64,000 bases of DNA from Rhodopila globiformis (GTDB taxonomy: Bacteria; Pseudomonadota; Alphaproteobacteria; Acetobacterales; Acetobacteraceae): positions 1 through 64,000 of the forward strand of contig NZ_NHRY01000232.1 of NCBI RefSeq assembly GCF_002937115.1, given 5' to 3'. The notes beneath the pieces are model-generated. The model had not been told where the DNA came from. It worked only from the letters and a program-made list of their open reading frames with translations, and did not search any database. Positions 48,419 through 57,450 of this stretch are shown here, one piece after another. The position numbers and the translations under genes are program-made. Position 1 is the first letter of the stretch. Each line of letters opens with the position of its first letter.

Positions 48419-48910
48419 ATGAGACAAACGGATCAGCACGAACCGGGCCGCCACCCGTCCTCCCAAGGGACTTCCTTCGCGGCATGGATGCCGGTTCTGG
48501 CCGCGATGGCCATCATGGTGACTGGCTGCCTGAGCACGTTCCTGGTGCTGCAACTCGACGAGTTCCGCCCGAAAATCGGTGACATGGTGGTGTTCAAGCC
48601 CGGCTCGCAGGACACCGACCTGTGGCAGACGAGCATCCGGGCGACGGTGGTGTCGCCGGCGGGCGCGCCGGTGGGCGACTGCACGCTTGACCCGAATATC
48701 ATGGCGACCGACGGCGGCAGCCTGGTGGTCGAAGCCCGGCAGACCGAGCCGGTGCTGCAATACCGCATCCACTGGGCCGGCGCCGAGACATCGAAGCTGA
48801 CCAGTGCCTGCGGCACCCATGCCAACCTGGTGGTATCCCGCACCGACCTGCAGCGTCTGGCCAATGCCGCCGGTGGGTTTGGCGTCGGCGACAAGGGCAT
48901 GGTCCCCTAG
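48419..48910 (+). CDS. single-span membrane protein of unknown function
   Basis: A 163-residue protein with an N-terminal cytoplasmic tail, one membrane helix (about 22-45, WMPVLAAMAIMVTGCLSTFLVL) and a periplasmic beta-rich domain with two cysteines (GDCTLD and SACGTH). A lipobox-like MVTGC lies inside the helix, but the orientation suggests a membrane anchor. I do not know the family. Upstream, GCGCAGAGCG gives a modest ribosome binding site. Confidence 0.68.
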   Translation: MRQTDQHEPGRHPSSQGTSFAAWMPVLAAMAIMVTGCLSTFLVLQLDEFRPKIGDMVVFKPGSQDTDLWQTSIRATVVSPAGAPVGDCTLDPNIMATDGGSLVVEARQTEPVLQYRIHWAGAETSKLTSACGTHANLVVSRTDLQRLANAAGGFGVGDKGMVP

Positions 48911-49140
48911 AGCCACGGCCGGCCGGAGACCACCGAGCGGCCCCAGGCCGGCGTGACGGGGCGTGGAGCATCAGCTGAAGCCGGTATGCTCACAGCGGGC
49001 CTGCTTCAGGATGATGTTTCCAGTGCATGCCGGGAACAGGCGGGCCACGGCCTTGACGCCGCCAACCGGCCTCAGAACCAGGCGATTGGCGCAACCCGCG
49101 GGGCTCTGGCTGCCTCAGGCCGGTGTGATAGGGTGACATC

Positions 49141-49668
49141 ATGCCGTCTCGCCAGATATCGTCCCATGCACCTTTCTCCACCTCGCCGGTGTTCGAGGCG
49201 CTGATTGTTCCCTATCGCAGCACGACTCGCCGTGGTGTCATCTGGATGGCCGTGGCGATCGTCGTTCTCAGCCTGGGGGTCGGAATGCGGTTCCTGCTTC
49301 TGGGGGCTTGGCCGGTGATGCTGTTCAGTCTGCTGGAGCTTCCGCTGCTCGGCGTTCTGCTGGCGATCAATCTGCGTCAAACCAGAGCAAGCGAACTGAT
49401 CCTGCTCGACCCGCGGCAGATCACCGTCACCCGGACCGACCCGGCCGGGCGCCAGACAGGCTTCTCGCTGCCGACCGCGTGGCTGCAGATCAATCTGGAG
49501 GAGAACCGGGGCGCCTCACGCGTCGTTCTGACCACGCACGGACAAGGCCGCGAAATCGGCGGATTCCTGCACGAGCCGGAAAAGGCGTCGCTGTGCAAGG
49601 CCTTGCAACGCGCCGTGCATGATATCCGGCATCCCGTTTTCGACAATCCGCAACTGCGGGGCTTGTGA
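49141..49668 (+). CDS. DUF2244 integral membrane protein
   Basis: A 175-residue DUF2244 protein with two membrane helices (about 33-52 and 56-76: VIWMAVAIVVLSLGVGM, AWPVMLFSLLELPLLGVLLAI), followed by a cytoplasmic beta domain (ITVTRTDPAGRQTGFSLPTAWLQINLEE). The family is conserved in alphaproteobacteria but uncharacterised. It is convergent with the XRE gene through a terminator at 49683. Confidence 0.85.
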   Translation: MPSRQISSHAPFSTSPVFEALIVPYRSTTRRGVIWMAVAIVVLSLGVGMRFLLLGAWPVMLFSLLELPLLGVLLAINLRQTRASELILLDPRQITVTRTDPAGRQTGFSLPTAWLQINLEENRGASRVVLTTHGQGREIGGFLHEPEKASLCKALQRAVHDIRHPVFDNPQLRGL

Positions 49669-49682
49669 CCGGCATATTTGTT

Positions 49683-49709
49683 CGCCGTGCCTGATAGTCC
49701 GGCACGGCG
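49683..49709. terminator. intrinsic terminator between convergent genes
   Basis: CGCCGTGCC (49683-49691) pairs with GGCACGGCG (49701-49709) around a 9-nt loop; TTGTCTGCCTTGTCT follows on the plus strand. It lies between the ends of the DUF2244 and XRE genes. Confidence 0.75.
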
Positions 49710-49738
49710 TTGTCTGCCTTGTCTCAGGGTTCAGCGTC

Positions 49739-50197
49739 TCAGGGATCGGCCGGGCCCATCGACTTGATGAGATCGAACACGCGCTTGCGGACCGACGGGT
49801 CGGTGATGCGGTAATAGGCCCGCACCAGCTCCAGCGTCTCCCGCCGGCTCAGCGTGTCGTCGGCGAATGAATCGGACTGATCCGCCCCGCCAGCCGATCG
49901 GCGGCTGGGCAGGCCGCCGAAATTGGCCGCCAGACTGTCCGGCATGTCATCGAAGAAAAAGCTGATCGGCACATCCAGCACGCGCGACAGGTCGAACAGG
50001 CGGGAAGCGCCGACGCGATTCACCCCACGCTCATATTTCTGGACCTGCTGGAAGGTCAGGCCGAGAGACTCGCCCAGTCGCTCCTGGGACATACCCAACA
50101 AAGTACGGCGCAGACGAATACGCGATCCGACATGCACGTCGATGGGGCTTGGGCGACCTTCCCTGTCATTGCCCATGACCTGTTCGGCCCCTGCCAT
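49739..50197 (-). CDS. XRE-family helix-turn-helix regulator
   Basis: A 152-residue regulator with an HTH_3 domain (about 20-80: VGSRIRLRRTLLGMSQERLGESLGLTFQQVQKYERGVNRVGASRLFDLSRVLDVPISFFF). A C-terminal helix (ETLELVRAYYRITDPSVRKRVFDLIKSM) is typical of the alphaproteobacterial regulators found next to lnt. It probably controls envelope or cell-cycle genes; targets unknown. A second ATG at 50176 is possible. Confidence 0.88.
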   Translation of the reverse strand: MAGAEQVMGNDREGRPSPIDVHVGSRIRLRRTLLGMSQERLGESLGLTFQQVQKYERGVNRVGASRLFDLSRVLDVPISFFFDDMPDSLAANFGGLPSRRSAGGADQSDSFADDTLSRRETLELVRAYYRITDPSVRKRVFDLIKSMGPADP

Positions 50198-50370
50198 GCT
50201 ATTCGTCCTCTTTCTAAACAGACAGTGTCACAGTCATACCGTTGAAACGCCAGGTTCGCCATACACCCTTTGCATGAAGAACCGGCGACGAAACTATGGA
50301 TAACTCTCTATCCTTGCAACCCAAAATTGTCAAGTCGCAGAAAATTCGACGTGATGAGGCTGGCTACGTC

Positions 50371-51909
50371 TCATTTCCTGCGAATGCTTCCGGATTTGAT
50401 GTGCCGCCGGGTTTTGCCTGCCAGAAAGCCGGCAATCACAGCCAGTATACCGGCTCCAAACGGCAACCACAAACCGGCCCTGGCATAAAGCGGCGGCGGC
50501 AGTGCCCCCGGCAGGCGCACCGGGAGTATTCCCATCTGCTGCATCCCCAGCCGCGCCAGTTCATGGCCTCTGGAGTCGAATGCCGCGGATATGCCGGTGT
50601 TGGCCGCCCTTAGCAACGGCAATCCTTCCTCGACCGCACGCAGCCGCGCCGCCGCCAGGTGCTGCCGCGGACCGGTGGAATTGCCGAACCACGCGTCATT
50701 CGTCACGTTGACCATCCAGTCCGGCCGATCGGCCGGGTCGATCACCTGGCTGGGGAAGATCGCCTCGTAGCAGATCAGCACCCCCACCGGCGGCAACCCC
50801 GGAATGTGCAACGTCCGTGGCCCGGGCCCGCGCGCGAATCCGCCCCCGGGCACCACCTGAATGCCGATCGGCAGCCAGTCCGGCTGGTATTCGCCGAACG
50901 GCACCAGGTGCCACTTGTCGTAGATGCCCTCGATCACACCGCCGGCGCCGATGGCGAACAGGCTGTTGCGCGGGCGGTCGTCCTGGTCGAAGCGGACCGA
51001 GCCGGCCAGCACCGGCGCGCCGTCGGCGGCCTCGGAAATCAGTTGCCGCGCCCGGTCGTCGGTCTGCAGCTGCGCCGGGCTGGCGGTCTCCGGCCAGACG
51101 ACCACGACGGGATGGCCGTCCGCCCGCGCCACCGCCTGGTGCGTCAGGTCGAGGTAGCGGCGGAAGATCGACACCATCAGGGCGCTGTCCCACTTCTGCC
51201 CCTGCGGGACGTCGCCCTGGATCAGCATCACCGTCAGGTCCGGCGCTTTGGGCAGAGGCTGTTGCAGCCGCGCGACTCCGAAGCCACACCACAGCAGCAG
51301 CGCCAGCAGCGCGCCAGCCCGGCCGATCCAGCCGTACAGCGGCGCCGCGGCCAGCAGGATGGTCGCCAGGGTCAGCCCGTGCACACCCACCAGCGAGGCG
51401 GCCTGGATCATGACGTCACCGGGATAGCCGGGCAGTTCCCAGACACTGCCCAGCGGATTCCAGGGGAAGCCGGTCGCGACGAACTGCCGGGCGAGGTCGG
51501 CCAGCACCCAGCCGCCGGCCAGCACCACGGCGGCGGGCCAGCCGGGCCGGGCATAGCGGGCCAGCGCCGCGGGGACGACGATGAACGCCGCCAGGACGGC
51601 GGCAAGGCCGGGCACCGCGATCGGCACCAGCCACCAAAAGCGCGCGGCCTCGAACAGGATCGCCTCGGTGATCCAGTACAGGCCAATGAGATACAGGCCG
51701 AAGCCGAACCACCAGCCGCGCCGCGCCGCCACCAGCGGACCGCGGGCGCCGCGGATCAGGCACAGCAGCGTCGGCACCGTGGCCAGCAGCACCGGCACCA
51801 CATGGATCGGCGGCAGCGCCAGGGCCGACAGCGCGCCGGCCAGGCAAGCGGCCCCATCGGCTCGCCAGCCGCGCAGGCTGGCCAGCCGGTCAGTCAGGGA
51901 ACCCGGCAT
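50371..51909 (-). CDS. lnt: apolipoprotein N-acyltransferase
   Basis: A 512-residue inner-membrane enzyme that adds the third acyl chain to lipoproteins. Six or more helices in the first 200 residues precede a CN-hydrolase domain with the catalytic triad E in VVWPETASPAQ, K in YDKWHLVPFGEY and C in VLICYEAIFPSQ. It lies 11 bp after olsB's stop. Lipoproteins that could be substrates include those at 13073 and 32000. Confidence 0.95.
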   Translation of the reverse strand: MPGSLTDRLASLRGWRADGAACLAGALSALALPPIHVVPVLLATVPTLLCLIRGARGPLVAARRGWWFGFGLYLIGLYWITEAILFEAARFWWLVPIAVPGLAAVLAAFIVVPAALARYARPGWPAAVVLAGGWVLADLARQFVATGFPWNPLGSVWELPGYPGDVMIQAASLVGVHGLTLATILLAAAPLYGWIGRAGALLALLLWCGFGVARLQQPLPKAPDLTVMLIQGDVPQGQKWDSALMVSIFRRYLDLTHQAVARADGHPVVVVWPETASPAQLQTDDRARQLISEAADGAPVLAGSVRFDQDDRPRNSLFAIGAGGVIEGIYDKWHLVPFGEYQPDWLPIGIQVVPGGGFARGPGPRTLHIPGLPPVGVLICYEAIFPSQVIDPADRPDWMVNVTNDAWFGNSTGPRQHLAAARLRAVEEGLPLLRAANTGISAAFDSRGHELARLGMQQMGILPVRLPGALPPPLYARAGLWLPFGAGILAVIAGFLAGKTRRHIKSGSIRRK

Positions 51910-51920
51910 GACCGCGTGGA

Positions 51921-52745
51921 TCAGCGGGCTTCGCGTTCGTAGTGCTTGTAGTATTTGTCGGTCACCAGGTCGGTCTGCACCACCACCGCGACGTCGGTGG
52001 TGTTGAAATCGGAGTCGATCACCGCGCCGTCGCCGATGAAGCCGCCCAGCCGCAGATAGCCCTTGATCAGGGGCGGCAGCTTGTTCAGCGCGGCGCGCGA
52101 ATCGATGTCATCCTGCGCCAGCCGGCGCATCTCGACATAGCGGTGCGGCAACGCCCGCGGCCGGATCGCCGGCGGCGCGAGGTGGTTGCAGTGCAGGTAG
52201 GTCAGCTCCATCGCCAGCGCATCCGGGTCGGTGCCGGGCAGGCTGGCGCAGCCGAACATCAGGTCGATGCCATGCTGGAAGACATAGGCGGCGATCCCGC
52301 GCCACAGCAACTGCATCACCGCGCGGCTGCGGTAGTCGAGATCCACGCAGGACCGGCCCAGTTCCAGGATGCGCCCGGGAGTGGCTTCGATCACCGAGAT
52401 GTCGTACTCGCCCGCCGAGTAGAACCGCCCGATCTGCCGCGCGCCATCCCGCTGGATCAGCCGGTAGGTGCCGACGACACCGTCCGGTCCCTCGCCGAGC
52501 GTGTGGTCGATCACCAGCAAATGGTCCGCCACCGTGTCGTAAATATCACAGTCACGCTCTGTGGCGATGGTCGTTTCGTCCGCGTGGGCGCCCATCTCCT
52601 GGTAGAAGACGCGGTAGCGCAACGCCTGGATGGCCTCGATCTCGGCGGCGTCGGCCGCCAGGCGCACGCCCAGATTTCCGCTTCTCAGCTCCGGGAACGG
52701 CCTTGCCGCCTCGGCCAGAAGGTCACACCCGTCATGCGATATCAT
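51921..52745 (-). CDS. OlsB-like GNAT acyltransferase (ornithine lipid or hemolysin-type)
   Basis: A 274-residue acyltransferase of the Acetyltransf_5/OlsB family: LAADAAEIEAIQALRYRVFYQEMG, VVGTYRLIQ, ELGRSCVDLDYRSRAVMQLLWRGIAAYV and CASLPGTDPDALA. Members transfer a 3-hydroxyacyl chain from ACP to ornithine, making lyso-ornithine lipid. No OlsA gene is adjacent, so the product is inferred. Its ATG overlaps the fur stop by 4 bp. Confidence 0.85.
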   Translation of the reverse strand: MISHDGCDLLAEAARPFPELRSGNLGVRLAADAAEIEAIQALRYRVFYQEMGAHADETTIATERDCDIYDTVADHLLVIDHTLGEGPDGVVGTYRLIQRDGARQIGRFYSAGEYDISVIEATPGRILELGRSCVDLDYRSRAVMQLLWRGIAAYVFQHGIDLMFGCASLPGTDPDALAMELTYLHCNHLAPPAIRPRALPHRYVEMRRLAQDDIDSRAALNKLPPLIKGYLRLGGFIGDGAVIDSDFNTTDVAVVVQTDLVTDKYYKHYEREAR

Positions 52746-53257
52746 CGGCTGGCTCCTTTGGTCGGATCGCGCAGCCGCAGGTCGCGGCCAGCTTCGGGCG
52801 AATCGGAGAGCGGCTCGGGCGGCGGGTCGCGATCCGGCGGCGGCGCGGATCCGTCGCGACGCCGGCCAAACAGTTCAAGCCGGAGGGAAACAAGGTCGAA
52901 CCCGAGGCGCGCGGCGACGGCGTGCATCAGCTGCTCATGCGCCGGGTCCTGGAATTCGATGACCTTGCCGGTGGCGATGTCGATCAGGTGGTAGTGCGGC
53001 CCGGGTTCCGTCGGCTCATAGCGGGCGCGGCCGCCGCCGAAATCCCGGCGCTCCAGGATGCCGTGCTCCTCGAACAGCCGCACGGTGCGGTAGACCGTGG
53101 CGATCGAGATGTGCTGGTCGAGCGCCGAGGCGCGGCGATAGAGTTCCTCGACATCGGGATGGTCCTCGGCCTCGGACAGGACACGTGCGACAACCCGGCG
53201 CTGGCCGGTCATCTTCAGGCCCCGTTCGACGCACAGGCGCTCGATGCGCGATTCCAT
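52742..53257 (-). CDS. Fur-family transcriptional regulator
   Basis: A 171-residue Fur/Irr-type repressor. The winged helix is MTGQRRVVARVLSEAEDHPDVEELYRRAS..HISIATVYRTVRLFEEHGILERRDF, with metal site histidines in GPHYHLIDIATGKVIEF. The usual CxxC is missing and the C-terminal 45 residues are proline-rich and disordered. In alphaproteobacteria this position next to rimI is usually Fur/Irr. It probably senses iron or heme; which one is not clear. Confidence 0.88.
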   Translation of the reverse strand: MESRIERLCVERGLKMTGQRRVVARVLSEAEDHPDVEELYRRASALDQHISIATVYRTVRLFEEHGILERRDFGGGRARYEPTEPGPHYHLIDIATGKVIEFQDPAHEQLMHAVAARLGFDLVSLRLELFGRRRDGSAPPPDRDPPPEPLSDSPEAGRDLRLRDPTKGASR

Positions 53258-53513
53258 ACGGCTCCTTGCCCACCCGCACCGCCGTCGCCGACGGCGCCCG
53301 AGGCGTTCGCATACAATGTCCGGGTAGGGGCAGGGAAGCCCGGCGTTCGCGGGATACTGCCATGTCCAAGGCGAAACAGCCAGGTTTCGCCTTGTGACAC
53401 AAATAGTTCACGGACCGCGGCTGCCCCGGGAGCGGTGCCATTGGTTGCTGCCATTGGCCGCTGCCCGGACCGGGGTCGCGGGCAGGCGAGGCCAGCGGTC
53501 AGCCGGACGGGGA

Positions 53514-53924
53514 TCAGTCCTCCGACCTGCGCGTGCCAAGGCCGATTTCCTTGGCGAGGGAGGAGCGCTTCTCGGCGTAGCTGGGGGCTACCATCGGGTA
53601 GTTGGCGTCGAGGCCCCACTTCTGCCGGTACTGGTCAGGCGTCATGCCGTAGGCCGACGCCAGGTGGCGCTTCAGCATCTTCAGCTTCTGTCCGTCTTCC
53701 AGGCAGATAATATAATCGGGAAATACCGACTTGCGGATCGGCACGGCCGGCTGCGGCTTCTCGGCCGGTTCCGCCGGCGATTCGCCGATATGGGACAATG
53801 TCGTATAAATATCGCGGATCAGAACCGGCAGGGCGCGGTACTCGACCGGGTTGTTGGCCACGTGCGCCGCGACGATGCGGGCGGTCAGCCCGAGCAAATT
53901 GGAGTCGTTTGGCTCTTCAGCCAT
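53514..53924 (-). CDS. MucR/Ros-family transcriptional regulator
   Basis: A 136-residue zinc-finger regulator. The signature is FPDYIICLEDGQKLKMLKRHLASAYGMTPDQYRQKWGL, with a CxxD..HxxxxxxH-type metal site. Members bind T-A rich DNA through many contacts and silence promoters, including their own. The promoter region (53925-54026) is unusually AT-rich for this window, which fits autoregulation. Confidence 0.9.
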   Translation of the reverse strand: MAEEPNDSNLLGLTARIVAAHVANNPVEYRALPVLIRDIYTTLSHIGESPAEPAEKPQPAVPIRKSVFPDYIICLEDGQKLKMLKRHLASAYGMTPDQYRQKWGLDANYPMVAPSYAEKRSSLAKEIGLGTRRSED

Positions 53925-54026
53925 CGTGTAACCTTTCTAGCCGCTATGCTGGATGCATATAAGTAGCCGGTCTGCCGTTTCGCAACAGCGACTGGACAAA
54001 TAGAATAAAATGGAATCGTGACGCCT

Positions 54027-54263
54027 ATGCAAGATGTAACCCGCGAGATCGACATCACCGGCGACGTCTGCCCTATGACTTTTGTCAGAACGCGCCTGGC
54101 GCTGGACCGGATGGCGCCGGGCGAGATCCTGCTGGTCAGGCTGAAGGGCGAGGAACCAATGCGCAACGTGCCGCGCACCGCCGCCGAGCAGGGGCACGAG
54201 GTGCTTTCACAGGAAACCGATCCGGCCGGCCTCTGCACGCTGCTGATACGCCGCGGCAAGTAG
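54027..54263 (+). CDS. TusA-family sulfurtransferase
   Basis: A 78-residue TusA/SirA-like protein. The sulfur-carrying cysteine is in DITGDVCPMTFVRTRLALDRM (the family CPxP-type motif, here CPMT), and the rest forms a two-layer fold, with GEILLVRLKGEEPMRNVPRTAAEQGHEV. It moves sulfur for tRNA thiolation or molybdenum cofactor. The start at 54027 is preferred over a GTG at 54018 by spacing to GGAA. It is divergent from mucR. Confidence 0.88.
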   Translation: MQDVTREIDITGDVCPMTFVRTRLALDRMAPGEILLVRLKGEEPMRNVPRTAAEQGHEVLSQETDPAGLCTLLIRRGK

Positions 54264-54280
54264 GGCGGCTGCCGGCAGCC

Positions 54281-54730
54281 TCAGCCTGGCTCTCCGGTGT
54301 CCAACCGCAACACCAGCGCATCGGAACGGTCGGAATAATAATCCCGGCGGCGTCCGACCGTGGCAAAGCCGATCCGGGTATAGAGCGCCAGGGCGACACT
54401 ATTGGCGACCGATACCTCAAGAAAAACCGCCGTGGCGCCCATGCCGGCGGCAATCATTGCCGATTTCCGCAGTAACGCCGTGGCAACGCCGCCGCGCCGT
54501 GCCTCGGGAGTCACCCCGAGGGTGAGAATTTCGCCTTCGTCGGCGGCAACACGTACAAGAATCAGGCCGCCCGAGGCATGCAGAAGGCCAAACACGCCCG
54601 GCAGTTCCAGTTGCTGCCCGAAGACAGCCTGGCTCCAGGCGTCATGCGCCGGAAAGGCCGCCGCATGGATCGCCGCCATGATTTCGGCGTGGGCCGGCGT
54701 CGCGCGATACAATTTGGTTTCGTCTGTCAC
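54281..54730 (-). CDS. rimI: ribosomal-protein-alanine N-acetyltransferase (RimI-like GNAT)
   Basis: A 149-residue GNAT. Acetyl-CoA binding is in ILTLGVTPEARRGGVATALL (the R/QxxGxG/A loop) and ending ANSVALALYTRIGFATVGRRRDYY. It should acetylate the N-terminus of ribosomal protein S18. Initiation is at a GTG (54730), 7 bp after the tsaB stop, giving VTDETKLYRATPAH. It is cotranscribed with tsaB. Confidence 0.88.
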   Translation of the reverse strand: MTDETKLYRATPAHAEIMAAIHAAAFPAHDAWSQAVFGQQLELPGVFGLLHASGGLILVRVAADEGEILTLGVTPEARRGGVATALLRKSAMIAAGMGATAVFLEVSVANSVALALYTRIGFATVGRRRDYYSDRSDALVLRLDTGEPG

Positions 54731-54737
54731 CGTGGCG

Positions 54738-55394
54738 TTACAATCTGGTGGCGGGTGGGCGCTCGCCCGGCAGCCTGGCTTCGGGCGCGTCGACATACAG
54801 CGGTTCCGCTGCCAGGGGCGGCAATGCGCCGCGGAACCGGCGCTCGGCCACGGAAGCGACGTGCCGGCCGGTGGGCAGGGCCGCATCGGTCAGCATCACG
54901 TCGGCGCCACGGGCGGCGAGGCGCGCGGCGACCTCGGCCGCCGCCGGGCCGGCGACGGCAATCGGCCCGGGCGGGTCCGGCAGGCCGGTGACCGCAAGCG
55001 ACAGGATCGCGTCCCCGGTATCCAGGAAGACCCGGCCGCGCCGGCTGGGAATCGCGCACCACAGGGTCCGGCCGCTGATGATGGGCAGCGAATCGGCCAA
55101 TGCCTCCCTGACCGTCACGCCGATCACCGGGCAGCCGGCGGCGAGGCCGATGCCTTGCGCCAGGGCGATGCCGCCGCGGATGCCGGTGAAGCTGCCGGGC
55201 CCGACGGTCACCCCGACCAGGTCCAGCCCGGCCGCGGTGATGCCGGCGTCGCGCAGGCAGGCCTGCGTCATCGCCGCCAGCACCGTGGCATGGCCGCGGT
55301 CGAGGTCCTGCTGCCGGCCGGCAACGACCTGGCCGTCGGCAACGACGGTCGCCGAACAGCGGGAAACGGCTGAATCAAGGGCGAGAACAGGCAT
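54738..55394 (-). CDS. tsaB: tRNA threonylcarbamoyladenosine biosynthesis protein TsaB
   Basis: A 218-residue inactive Kae1-like homologue that scaffolds TsaD for t6A37 formation on ANN-decoding tRNAs. MPVLALDSAVSRCSATVV, HATVLAAMTQACL and VGPGSFTGIRGGIALAQGIGLA are the signature. It starts the tsaB-rimI operon and follows a 1.3 kb repeat-rich spacer. Confidence 0.93.
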   Translation of the reverse strand: MPVLALDSAVSRCSATVVADGQVVAGRQQDLDRGHATVLAAMTQACLRDAGITAAGLDLVGVTVGPGSFTGIRGGIALAQGIGLAAGCPVIGVTVREALADSLPIISGRTLWCAIPSRRGRVFLDTGDAILSLAVTGLPDPPGPIAVAGPAAAEVAARLAARGADVMLTDAALPTGRHVASVAERRFRGALPPLAAEPLYVDAPEARLPGERPPATRL

Positions 55395-55544
55395 GGAGGG
55401 GACGGATACCCACTGGGGTTAAAGGAGCGGCGGTTGTTGCCGTTTCGTCATACCGGGCGAAGGCCCGTGACGATCAGGACAAGGTGTCCGGCGGGGCAAG
55501 GCCGTCTCCCGCTCGTCATGGTCGGGACAAGCCGCACGGGCGCT

Positions 55545-55718
55545 ACAGCAGACCGCAGGTCGGTTGGGACAGGGCGACGGCGCACCCGCATCGTCATGGC
55601 CCGACTCGTCCGGGCCACCTGTCGCGGCAGACGTGCTGGAATAGGTGGCCCGGACAAGCCGGGCCATGACGATGAGGACAGGCCACCTGTGCGTCCCAAC
55701 CGACCTGCGGTCTGCTGT
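55545..55718. repeat. nested inverted repeat of two REP families
   Basis: The outer arms 55545-55570 and 55693-55718 are perfect 26-bp complements beginning ACAGCAGACCGCAGGT. Inside, 55591-55620 and 55643-55672 form the same 30-bp-arm unit seen at 22671-22752, with two mismatches. The outer-arm sequence also occurs alone near 27033. Confidence 0.9.
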
Positions 55719-55860
55719 AACCTGGTACAGCGCGCCGGAAATGCCGACGGCGCTGGATGTGGCAGAAGGCCCTCCGCGCCAGCCGTCGCGGCATAAGTGC
55801 TTGAATAGGTGGCCCGGACAAGCCAGGCCATGACCCTCGCGAACAAGCGTCCCGAAGCGT

Positions 55861-56097
55861 ATTTTCATGGTAGAAAGCGGAGAACCACGAAGTGCCACGG
55901 AGACCGGACCTTGCTGGCTTCCCGGGATTGGAGGAACAGCATCGCTGGGGTGGCGATCAAAGCGCAGCGCAGCGTCGGCGGGACTGCTTGAAGCGGTTTA
56001 TGTCTTGAACCTGGTGGACGATCTGCGTTGCATCGCTGGCTGACTCGTTCACACCCTTCGTGGCGCTTGGTGATCCTTCGCGTTCTCCGTGTTGAAA
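55861..56097. repeat. inverted-end element, CACGGAG family, copy 4
   Basis: Left end AGAAAGCGGAGAACCACGAAG and right end complementary to CTTCGTGGCGCTT..CTCCGTGTTGAAA. It shares GACCGGACCTTGCTGGC (near the left end) and CTGACTCGTTCACACCC (near the right end) with the element at 27622-27855. Confidence 0.75.
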
Positions 56098-56330
56098 GCG
56101 GTCGCCAATCCAGGCTCCGCCGCTGCCATGACCCGCCCGGGACGACACTGTCCCCGTCGCAAGAGCGCAGGGAATGGGGGCGGGCTCTTCGGCGGCCGCT
56201 ACCAGGCGACCGGGCGCGGCAAACCGCCCTGTCGTCATGGCGGCTACCCGCGACAAGACCCCGGGCACAGGCTCCGGGTAGCCATATAGGGGCAAGCTTA
56301 AAGGGACAGGACCGGGTCCATTGCGTCACC

Positions 56331-56536
56331 GTCATGGCCTGGCGTGTCCCCATAGGCGCTAACTTAGGCGGCGGTTGCCACCACGTCATGGTGGGCGAAG
56401 GCCCACCATCCACGCCATCCGCGGATATCGGCACCGCAAGGCGTGGATGGCGGCCCTGCGTCCGCCATGACGGCGGAACGGTTCGCCGCACCCGGCCGCT
56501 AAAGTTAGCGCCTATGGGGACACGCCAGGCCATGAC
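56331..56536. repeat. nested palindromic repeat element, copy 2
   Basis: Same layout as 27080-27297: outer AGGCGCTAACTTAG / complementary GTTAGCGCCT arms (56354 onward and ending about 56513), inner CCATCCACGCC (56406-56416) and GGCGTGGATGG arms, and CATGGCC ends. The two copies are very alike in the arms and differ in the loops. Confidence 0.88.
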
Positions 56537-56697
56537 GATAGGGTGACGACCATGCCCTGTTCCCCCTGAAGTTACCGCCCATGCGGACAAGCCAAGCCAT
56601 GATGGACGTGCAACGGATCGCTCCGCCAGATCCTTCTCCGCCCACCGTCTTGTCCTGACATCCATGGCTTCCACTGGCCCCGCGCCCCACGGCAGGG

Positions 56698-57285
56698 TCA
56701 TGCCAGGATGGCAGCCTCTTCAAAGGCCAGCCGCGGCGAGCGGTTGAACACACCCGACGGATCACCATAGCCGAGATTGACCAGGAAGTTCGAGCGCCAG
56801 CCGTTGCTGTGGAAGAACGCCGCGTCGACCGTGGCGTTGTCGAAGCCCGACATCGCGCCAACATCCAGCCCCAACGCCCGCGCCGCGACGATCAGGTAGG
56901 CGCCCTGCAGGGTGCCGTTGCGGAACGCCGTGGTCGCGGCCAGCGAATCATTGCTGGTGAACCACCCGACCGCGTCCGCGTTATGCGGAAAAAGCTTCGG
57001 CAGCTTCTCGTAGAACTTCGGATCATAGGCAACGATCACGGTCACCGGCGCCGCCATGGTCTTCTCGGTGTTGCCCGACGACAGCGCCGGGCGCAGCTTT
57101 TCCTTGCCTTCCTTCGTGCGGATGAAGACGAACCGCGCCGGCGAGCTGTTGGCCGAGGTTGGCCCGAATTTCATCAAATCGTATAGTTCATGTAATGTCT
57201 CGTCCGAGATCGGCCTGTCCTGCCACTTGTTGTGCGTGCGCGCCTCGCGGAACAGCAGGTCGAGGCCTGGGGCATCGATCGTCAT
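56698..57285 (-). CDS. rutE: malonic semialdehyde reductase / nitroreductase family (RutE-like)
   Basis: A 195-residue FMN-dependent nitroreductase-family protein. [44 protein letters not shown] is the RutE/HadB-type start, followed by [20 protein letters not shown] and [16 protein letters not shown]. In E. coli RutE reduces malonic semialdehyde in uracil degradation. Other rut genes are not nearby, so the role may be more general. AGGAG before the ATG fixes the start. Confidence 0.87.
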   Translation of the reverse strand: MTIDAPGLDLLFREARTHNKWQDRPISDETLHELYDLMKFGPTSANSSPARFVFIRTKEGKEKLRPALSSGNTEKTMAAPVTVIVAYDPKFYEKLPKLFPHNADAVGWFTSNDSLAATTAFRNGTLQGAYLIVAARALGLDVGAMSGFDNATVDAAFFHSNGWRSNFLVNLGYGDPSGVFNRSPRLAFEEAAILA

Positions 57286-57450
57286 TGGCAACTCCTGAGC
57301 AATGTTGCGATGCAGCGTGAAAGATGCGCTGCTGTCCGTCAACCTGACGGCCCACGACAGGCGCGGCGGACCTGGCCCGCGCAGCGTTCCCAGGCTGTGA
57401 AACGGCGTGCGGAACATGACCCGGAGCGCTTCCGCCCCGGGTGGAGCGCC

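Larger units (their letters stand above)
55395..56697. repeat. 1.3 kb repeat cluster without genes
   Basis: Contains in order: REP-like arms near 55445-55535; a nested inverted repeat at 55545-55718 (26-bp perfect outer arms, 30-bp inner arms); a further arm near 55810; a TTCAACACGGAG-family element at 55861-56097; and a full nested palindrome at 56331-56536. The longest frames here are translations of the repeats. Confidence 0.85.

Noticed and set aside
55865-56701. 278-residue frame in the tsaB-rutE spacer
   Set aside because: It translates straight through two repeat elements.
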